Shown here: piece by piece, positions 57,758 to 64,000 of the stretch
Numbering within the stretch: the first letter of the stretch is position 1
Layout of the letters: every line of letters begins with the position of its first letter
DNA from: a virus
Reading direction: 5' to 3' (one strand)
Length of the DNA: 64,000 bases
IMG/VR virus record: IMGVR_UViG_3300045007_000250
Coordinates: 22,921 to 86,920 of that record
Notes under the pieces: generated by a model
What the model was told of the DNA's origin: nothing
Databases searched by the model: none
The model's input: the letters and a program-made list of their open reading frames with translations, nothing else
Made by a program: the position numbers and the translations under genes

Positions 57758-59547
57758 CGAAATCGTGGAGACTTCCTTCCCTTGATTATACGAGCCGGGA
57801 CTACCAAGCCATCCGCAACGACGCGGTGGAGCGAATCAGCGCCTTTATCGAAGAGTGGACGGACCACTCTCCATCTGATCCCGGCATTGTGATTTTACAG
57901 CTTTTTGCGGGGATGCACGATGTTTTGCACTTTTACGCCGACCGCGGGGTGAAGGAAAATCTCATCACCGATGTTCTTGGTCGCAGAAACATGATTGCGC
58001 TGGCCGCGCTGGTGGGACAGAGGCTTTTGGGCAAGGCTCCGGCGGTTGCCAATATGACTTTCGACATTCCAGCGCAGCCTACGGATACTTCGATACCCAC
58101 CGGCACTCTCTTGACGACGCAGGGGGTCACTCCGGCGGTTTATTTTGAGACCCGGCAGGATGTGACGATCTTGGCGGGCGATACTCGTGTGGAAGACGTG
58201 CTTGCCGCGGCGGGGCGTACTTTCTCCGGCACTATCGGCACGTCCAACGGACAGGAATGGCAGAGCTTCCTTGTGGCGGATACGGACGATGTACTTGATG
58301 AGGGTATTACCGTTACCGTGGACGGGGTGCCTTGGACTTATATTGCGAGCCTGGGCTTGGCGGAGCCGAATGGGACCAACTGGACGTACACACGGGATGA
58401 GCGTGGACGGGTGTATGTTTGCTTCGGCAACGGTACGGCTGATTCCGGGTATGGATTGATCCCCGACAACCTTGCGGTGATTGAGGCGGCGTGGCGACAG
58501 GGCGGGGGGCGGTTTTCTTCGGTCCCCAAGAACACCATTCGTACCGTGGTCTCCACCATCATGTCCGGTGGCATACCCATCTCCGTATCTTGTACGAATC
58601 CGAATCCGGCGGAAGGTGGGGATGAGGAAGAGGATATTGAAGTGGCCCGGCGACGCATCCCACGGGCCTTCAAGGCGAATGACAGGGGCGTGACCGCTGG
58701 CGATCTGGAAGCGTTGGCGGAGAGCATTCCCGGTGTGGTGCAATCGCTTGCATTGGTGACGCAGCCGGGGCATTGGACCGTGTATGTTGCCCCGCATCCT
58801 ACGGTGGGAGCGGGTACACTTGGCGGTACCGATCCGTTTGGGTACACCGTTCTGGCAACGCAGGAGCTTTCGCAGCAGGCATTGGCAACGGTTGTGACCA
58901 ATGCTCTGCTCGGCAAAAAGATGGGCACGGATAGTGTGCGAGCGATGCTGGTGCGGTACATGCCGGTGGAGATCGTCACCACGCTCTACCTGCTCCCCGG
59001 AGCGCGGCGGGATGCCGTGGAGGGGGAGCTTGCTACCTTCTTGAAGAGCTACTTCGACGTGACCACCCGCGAGATTGGGTTGACCGGGCGTGTGCAGGGG
59101 GACGCCAACTTATCGAAGTGGGAAGACGACGTGGGGGATTTGGAAGGGGTGGATTACGCCACCACTACGCGGTTTCAGCTTCGTCCGATGGTGGAGACCA
59201 TTCAGGCGGTGGGCACTCCCGTCTTCTCAAGCATCGTTACCACGGAGCACACACGGCACGCCTATTGGGAAGTCCTGTTTACCAGTCCCACGGTGTTCGT
59301 GGTGTATCGACAGGATATTGGCGGACCGCGAATCCTGCAATCCGACTTGGGGCTTGTTGGGAAGTCCTATGTGTCGGCAGATGGGGAAGTTCAATTCTCC
59401 ATCACGGTGCCTTCCGGCGGTACTCCCCCGGCTTCGGGAGATCGTTTTCGTTTTCGAGTGTCTCCGCAGCTTGATACGGTGAGGATATTGACCGGTGAGA
59501 TGGCTGTTGGCGGTATCCTGAGTTATACAATGGAAGGCGGTGCGTGA
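57754..59547 (+). CDS. Baseplate J-like protein (T4 gp6-like)
   Basis: 597 residues. PSLDYTSRDYQAIRNDAVER, SDPGIVILQLFAGMHDVLHF, then a Jelly-type beta region, RRIPRAFKANDRGVTAGDLE and ESIPGVVQSLALVTQPG are diagnostic of baseplate J. It forms the wedge ring. A reverse-oriented palindrome lies at 58739. Confidence 0.93.
   Translation: MTKSWRLPSLDYTSRDYQAIRNDAVERISAFIEEWTDHSPSDPGIVILQLFAGMHDVLHFYADRGVKENLITDVLGRRNMIALAALVGQRLLGKAPAVANMTFDIPAQPTDTSIPTGTLLTTQGVTPAVYFETRQDVTILAGDTRVEDVLAAAGRTFSGTIGTSNGQEWQSFLVADTDDVLDEGITVTVDGVPWTYIASLGLAEPNGTNWTYTRDERGRVYVCFGNGTADSGYGLIPDNLAVIEAAWRQGGGRFSSVPKNTIRTVVSTIMSGGIPISVSCTNPNPAEGGDEEEDIEVARRRIPRAFKANDRGVTAGDLEALAESIPGVVQSLALVTQPGHWTVYVAPHPTVGAGTLGGTDPFGYTVLATQELSQQALATVVTNALLGKKMGTDSVRAMLVRYMPVEIVTTLYLLPGARRDAVEGELATFLKSYFDVTTREIGLTGRVQGDANLSKWEDDVGDLEGVDYATTTRFQLRPMVETIQAVGTPVFSSIVTTEHTRHAYWEVLFTSPTVFVVYRQDIGGPRILQSDLGLVGKSYVSADGEVQFSITVPSGGTPPASGDRFRFRVSPQLDTVRILTGEMAVGGILSYTMEGGA
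58739..58752 (-). repeat. Palindrome copy (reverse orientation) in the baseplate J gene
   Basis: TGCAATCGCTTGCA, read as Val-Gln-Ser-Leu-Ala. Confidence 0.7.
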
Positions 59548-62342
59548 TGGGTGTTCCGTCCTTCATCATCAAAGTCACTCCCACCCACGTTCCTCTCAAT
59601 GGCGAGTTGATCGTGGACGCGATTCCTTCGGAACCTTTGCGGGGATATCCAGATATTACGGTGGACATGGCGACGTTGGTTGCCGGTCCAATGTATCAGC
59701 CGTGGGGGGCTTACCGGGCCGTTTTCGTGGTCCGTGGATATAATAACGGTTTGGTTCGGGTGCGCGGATTTTCCTATGAGGATGGGTTGGAAGGCGCATC
59801 CTTGGTGTCCGGTGCGTTTACGCTCGGTGCCGGTGTTCCCGTTGGCGTAGAGGGGGTGGGGTGGTCCCCGCCGGGTGTGAGTCTTGAGTTTGCTCCCGGT
59901 ATGGCAGCTTCCGATGTGTTGGCGGCGTTCAACTTCCGGGTGGAACGTGGGTACGAAGGTCCACAGGTGGTGTGCAAGTGGGACAATCCGACCAACGAAC
60001 CACTACTGCTTGTGGTTCGTACTGAATTTGCATGGCCGGAAGATGCTGATGGCACTTTTGGAAATTCCTTTGCGTTTCCGATGATCTATGGCGTGACCTC
60101 TTTTGCCGATGTGTGGTGCCAAGATGGGGTCATGTACTACTACGGTTTGTATCGAGTGAACCTGGGCAGTGGCGATCCCCTACTGGAATGCCTCGGTCAT
60201 GGGGCAATCTTTCCCATTGATAACCGTCCCACGGTGGAGCTTGTTCCGCAGACGCCGGTTTTGGATGTTGTGGGCACTCTTCCGATGGCTCCGGTGGATG
60301 GGGACAGGTATTTGCTGGATGCGTCCCATCCCGAATCTCCGAAAATTGCCACGTACACCGGCGGGGCTTGGGTGTATGAGATGCCTTCTCGCAGGTGGTC
60401 CGTGGTGTCCCCTCTCTGTACCAGTCCCCTCATGCGCTCTATTTTCAACACGCTTGCGTTTCCGACGACATGGTGTTTTCGTGAATTTGGTGCTTACCTG
60501 CAAGACCTTACTGGATCGCCAGGTCTTTGGTGCCCCTTTGTGGATAAGGAGCGTCTTGACCTCTACTCCTTCTTGGATTTGTTTGACCGGGCGCAGGATT
60601 CCAAGTCCGTGACCAAAGCCCTGTCAACTCAGACCTTGGAGGAGTTGGAGTTTGATGAGAGGTTCAACTTCGAGACCGATCCGGGGATGATGCAGCCTGC
60701 GGCAAAGCGGTTTCTCAAACTTTTCACCTTGCCTATTGGGACAGCCAAGGGGTTGATTGACTGGCAGCGGAATAGCTTGATGCGGGTGAACACCACCGAT
60801 TTGCGTCTTGTGCCCAACATTGGTGCCTTGGTGGGATATGAACACTACGACGCCCTGCCGGTATCTTTGCAGCGATTTCTCGTCTTGAATCTGAGTCACT
60901 TTTATCCCATTCTTGGCCGGTGGGATGAGATCGGGAGAGCTTTCCGAAACTGGCTTGGTCCGGGGTATGATTTCAATTTGAAACCCTTTGCGAGCAACGT
61001 AGCCTACATGAACGAGGCCATGTTTGCCGTGGTGACGCCTTCCCCGGAAGAAACCGGAACAGAGCTTGACTGCGGTTTCTACATGACGCACACCGACCCG
61101 GAAAACGTACATCACTTCAAAGGCGTGGAGCTTTTTGCCGACATAAACCCTTTCTTGGTCACGTCGATGGCCGACCCCGAACTAGGTCCGTCCGAGTTTA
61201 GGCCGAAGCTGACCCCCACAAGGCGGGGAGCTTTTTGGACCGTGGTATCGGCAACGCAAACTACCGAGCCGACTATAGATCAGGTGGGACAGCTATTTTT
61301 AGTGCCGGTGGGTGCCGATCCGGGGTGGGCGCGCTTTGAGCGGGCCGTTGTTTTCGTTTTTGACGTTGGCGTGTATTTCCCGTGTTGGCCTTGGGACTAC
61401 GAGGGGATTGTGGCCGAAGATACCGGACACCTATGGGTGTTTCGGCAAACGTGGCTTGGCGATCCGTTGGACCCACAAACGCACGGGGAATGGTTTGAGC
61501 TTCCGGGGCTGCAACAGTTCTATGCCTTGCAGTGGTGGTTGCAATGCTATGGAGCGCCGGGGACGCTGCACATGGAGTTTCGGGATCGTCCTTTTCCCCC
61601 GATGAGCCTGGTGGATGACCTGCGAAGTTGGCCCAATGGTCCGGTTACGTCGGTTACGTCGAAGCACGGGTGGTGGTCGGACACGGTTCCACCCATTTCC
61701 CTTCCGCCTGTGATTCCCTTTGACAAGCATGAGATCATGGGGGTGCATTATCTTCGTGGCGGGGTGCCGGATTTGCCTTCCGGTTGGAGTCCGGGATCGA
61801 GTCCGTCTCTTTTGCAAGGAGTATTTGATTTTGCTTGCGCTGGTTATGGGCATCGTAGGTTTGAGTTTACTTTGGATTTTGTACTCCCCGTAGGTTTTCC
61901 CGGTCCGACGATGCTGGGGGCGGTTCCTGTGGGCGATACGGCTTTTTATTGCCCGATTTCCTTGGCGTGTCGTGTGGATAATTTTGGTTTCTCTAATGGA
62001 TTAGCCATGCTTACTGCGGTGACTTCGGGTGGTGTGTGCAGTTTTGTTTTCACCGTTGGTCCCATACCAGGGGGCTCTTTTCCCGGCTCTTATCAAATAA
62101 TTCCGGTGGGTGCTTTGGCGGACGGCAATCCGCATACGCTTTTCGTTGCGTGGGATTTGGATGACCAGCTAATTTCTGCCACTATTGATGGAATATATGG
62201 GATAGAGCATCCCGTTGTTTCGACCGGTGTACCGAATGGCATTGCTATCGTTTCTTGGGGTGGGCGGACATGGGTGGGGGCACCGTTGGTGAATGACATT
62301 CCCCCGTGGGATTTCACGAATCTTGAGATTTCCGTTGACTGA
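59547..62342 (+). CDS. Large baseplate/tail protein, gpI-like core with lectin-like C-terminus
   Basis: 931 residues, ATG overlapping the previous TGA (GTG 59544 possible). The middle (NSLMRVNTTDLRLVPNIGAL; LSHFYPILGRWDEIGRAF) resembles tail protein I (P2 gpI), which joins wedges to fibres. The C-terminal 180 residues (RRFEFTLDFVLPVGFPG; LFVAWDLDDQLISATIDGIY) look like a concanavalin/LamG fold, suggesting sugar binding. The protein is much larger than P2 gpI, so adhesin and baseplate roles may be combined. Confidence 0.7.
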   Translation: MGVPSFIIKVTPTHVPLNGELIVDAIPSEPLRGYPDITVDMATLVAGPMYQPWGAYRAVFVVRGYNNGLVRVRGFSYEDGLEGASLVSGAFTLGAGVPVGVEGVGWSPPGVSLEFAPGMAASDVLAAFNFRVERGYEGPQVVCKWDNPTNEPLLLVVRTEFAWPEDADGTFGNSFAFPMIYGVTSFADVWCQDGVMYYYGLYRVNLGSGDPLLECLGHGAIFPIDNRPTVELVPQTPVLDVVGTLPMAPVDGDRYLLDASHPESPKIATYTGGAWVYEMPSRRWSVVSPLCTSPLMRSIFNTLAFPTTWCFREFGAYLQDLTGSPGLWCPFVDKERLDLYSFLDLFDRAQDSKSVTKALSTQTLEELEFDERFNFETDPGMMQPAAKRFLKLFTLPIGTAKGLIDWQRNSLMRVNTTDLRLVPNIGALVGYEHYDALPVSLQRFLVLNLSHFYPILGRWDEIGRAFRNWLGPGYDFNLKPFASNVAYMNEAMFAVVTPSPEETGTELDCGFYMTHTDPENVHHFKGVELFADINPFLVTSMADPELGPSEFRPKLTPTRRGAFWTVVSATQTTEPTIDQVGQLFLVPVGADPGWARFERAVVFVFDVGVYFPCWPWDYEGIVAEDTGHLWVFRQTWLGDPLDPQTHGEWFELPGLQQFYALQWWLQCYGAPGTLHMEFRDRPFPPMSLVDDLRSWPNGPVTSVTSKHGWWSDTVPPISLPPVIPFDKHEIMGVHYLRGGVPDLPSGWSPGSSPSLLQGVFDFACAGYGHRRFEFTLDFVLPVGFPGPTMLGAVPVGDTAFYCPISLACRVDNFGFSNGLAMLTAVTSGGVCSFVFTVGPIPGGSFPGSYQIIPVGALADGNPHTLFVAWDLDDQLISATIDGIYGIEHPVVSTGVPNGIAIVSWGGRTWVGAPLVNDIPPWDFTNLEISVD

Positions 62343-62363
62343 CTTCCGGGCTAAGGCTAAACT
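62335..62363 (+). promoter_or_regulatory. Possible promoter: TTGACT / 17 bp / TAAACT
   Basis: Reasonable boxes at the only intergenic gap in the last 15 kb. It lacks the shared spacer. It would serve the gene at 62390. Confidence 0.45.
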
Positions 62364-62389
62364 GCCTGACCAAGAAGGAGTAAGTGAAA

Positions 62390-64000
62390 ATGGCTCCTAG
62401 AATCATGCAACAGCCGTTCAACGGGGACTACTCGCAGGACTTGTTTTCCGAGCGCAAACAGTTCCTTGGTGCGCTTTTCCAGCAAGGCAAGAAGATCATG
62501 GACGCTGACTGCAATGATTCCACCGTGGCTCTGGTGGGACGGTTGCAGCGCATGATTCAGTCGGCCTTTCCCGCGCAGGCGGTGGGGAAGGCGTTTCAAA
62601 TCATTCAGTCTCCGACTGCGACCACCAACAATTTCTTGGTCCGCGGGTGCTGGGAAGACGGCTTCTACGCGCAAGCGGCGCTCCCTGAGACCTATGCCAA
62701 GCTCTTCATCGGCGGTCTGTGCGCCCTCATCTCCAACTGCACGACCACCACGGCGGGAAAAGAGGGCATTGAATTTGCCTGGACGGGGCCGACTACGGGT
62801 GGCGGGGAATACATCGCTGGGGCGCTTCACCATCGGAGCACGGCGCTCGCCCCCTTGGTCTTGACCGATACCAACGCTCGATTCGTGGTCAACTCCCTCA
62901 AGGGCATGACGCTTGTTCCGTCCGTGCCCGTGGGGGGTGCACACACGTACCAGATTCTTTCCAACACGGAAACGCAGATCACGGTGGTTGATCTTGGCGG
63001 CACGGACATGACGCTTTTTGCGTCTGCCGGGGAGTTCTACCGCATCATGCCGTCCACGCCCATTGCGGGTGGAGCCGGACAAGGACGCCGTGACTTGGTG
63101 TTTTTGGATGTGTACGTGGGGGAAATGGACTCCGCGGAAGACTCCACGCTTCTGCATCCCATCGCCGGTGGTTACGAAGCGGCGCGGCGCATGGTGATTC
63201 GACAGCAGGTGTTGGTGCGCGAGAACAAGGACGGATCGGGAAACGATGTGCTTGGGACACTGGCTGACCCGGCGTACACGCGCCCCGGCCTCCCGTGGGC
63301 GAGTGATCCCACGGCGACGGAGAGCTACTATCAGGATGGGAACGGACAGACGCATTATTGCGTGGCTTTGGCGGAACTTTCCCGTCCGCAAGCCGACGCC
63401 ACTCTTGTCACGGCGTACATCACCGACCTGCGTGACCCATACTTCGGCTCTTCACGGGAAGTGGTGGAAGCCCGCCGCGGGTACGACAACCTCTATGACA
63501 GCATTGAAGCCGCGGAAAACAAGCCTTCCCGTGCGATGGCGCTTCCCCATGAAGCCCCGACTCCGGTGACGCTTTCTCAAACCAACGTCTTGCAAATTAC
63601 TGACACGGCCTACGTTGGCGAATCTGTGTCCGACAACATCAAGGAGACGTTGAAGCTCTTTGAGTACGATCCGCAGCACCCGTCCGTGACAAGCCGGAAT
63701 CCGTTGCGTGGCGATCCGGCTTCTCTCATCTCGCCCATCACGTCTTACGCCAGTTTGACCGGACAAGACTTGGCGGTACGGATGCGCGATCCCGTCACGG
63801 GGGCAGTGGTCAGTTCCACCGTGGGAAATTTCGGTGGCTGTGCGTCTCCGCTCACCGCGGCGCAGTTGGTGACACTGCTCAATGGCACGGTGTTCCCGGC
63901 CATGACCATCACTTTCTCCACCGGCGCTGTTGCCCTCAGTACGGTGTTGGTGGCGCAGGAGATTCAGAGCAAATACCTTGGATTGCGCTCTCTCATCACG
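62390..64000 (+). CDS. DUF6519-like tail/baseplate protein, 3' end outside the window
   Basis: At least 537 residues, still open at the right edge. ATG 62390 is 11 bp after AAGGAG. The start, FNGDYSQDLFSERKQFLGAL, then QQGKKIMDADCNDS, is like DUF6519-type proteins (QQGRvxLDADxN) found in phage and contractile injection systems next to gpI-like genes. It likely anchors fibres to the baseplate. The rest is beta-rich with no visible repeats. Confidence 0.78.
   Translation, partial: MAPRIMQQPFNGDYSQDLFSERKQFLGALFQQGKKIMDADCNDSTVALVGRLQRMIQSAFPAQAVGKAFQIIQSPTATTNNFLVRGCWEDGFYAQAALPETYAKLFIGGLCALISNCTTTTAGKEGIEFAWTGPTTGGGEYIAGALHHRSTALAPLVLTDTNARFVVNSLKGMTLVPSVPVGGAHTYQILSNTETQITVVDLGGTDMTLFASAGEFYRIMPSTPIAGGAGQGRRDLVFLDVYVGEMDSAEDSTLLHPIAGGYEAARRMVIRQQVLVRENKDGSGNDVLGTLADPAYTRPGLPWASDPTATESYYQDGNGQTHYCVALAELSRPQADATLVTAYITDLRDPYFGSSREVVEARRGYDNLYDSIEAAENKPSRAMALPHEAPTPVTLSQTNVLQITDTAYVGESVSDNIKETLKLFEYDPQHPSVTSRNPLRGDPASLISPITSYASLTGQDLAVRMRDPVTGAVVSSTVGNFGGCASPLTAAQLVTLLNGTVFPAMTITFSTGAVALSTVLVAQEIQSKYLGLRSLIT

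Overview
The window is a contiguous stretch of a tailed double-stranded DNA phage genome (Caudoviricetes) with a contractile, myovirus-type tail. It carries a large terminase, portal, HK97-fold capsid protein, tail sheath, tail tube, a frameshifted tail-assembly chaperone, a tape measure and a T4/P2-like baseplate. No ribosomal RNA or convincing tRNA was seen, and no integrase. Genes are tightly packed with ATGA, TGATG or GTGA overlaps. The DNA is moderately GC-rich and the host cannot be named from this sequence. Both window edges cut genes: a family A DNA polymerase on the left and a tail/baseplate protein on the right.

Layout. 1-9 kb: replication and recombination (DNA polymerase, SF2 helicase, sirtuin, RecA-like recombinase, PD-(D/E)XK nuclease, SWIM protein, Cas4/RecB-like nuclease, RuvC-like resolvase). 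9-14 kb: unknown proteins, including a Cys-rich DUF4417-like protein and an HEAQH putative metallopeptidase. 14-18 kb: packaging (ParB-like protein, probable small terminase, TerL). 18-23 kb: accessory region of small genes, with two minus-strand islands, zinc-ribbon microproteins and an RlpA-like exported protein. 23-27 kb: DUF2793-repeat structural protein and lysis cassette (holin, CHAP-like endolysin, small membrane protein). 27-31 kb: nucleotide metabolism (dCTP deaminase-like, class II B12-dependent ribonucleotide reductase). 31-44 kb: head (portal with a full-length intein, protease-scaffold fusion, capsid, connectors, beta-helix protein). 44-64 kb: tail and baseplate, in assembly order.

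Regulation is the most striking part. About a dozen promoters, on both strands, share TTGACA, a 17-bp spacer and a TAKANT-like -10. The spacer itself is conserved: it begins AGCC or CGCC and ends GGCGTGT, so with the -35 it forms a dyad of the form ACAnGCC-N6-GGCnTGT. Separately, the 14-mer TGCAAGCGATTGCA or its reverse complement occurs eight times exactly, and at least four looser TGCAA-N4-TTGCA copies exist. At three promoters this palindrome sits exactly 8 bp upstream of the -35. Together these look like a phage-wide regulatory code (a spacer operator plus an upstream palindrome) and are the best candidate here for something undescribed. Other highlights are the portal intein, a T TTT TTG -1 frameshift site, a sirtuin in the recombination operon, a tail sheath carrying two FCCH-like repeats, and a strong hairpin in the leader of the reductase gene.
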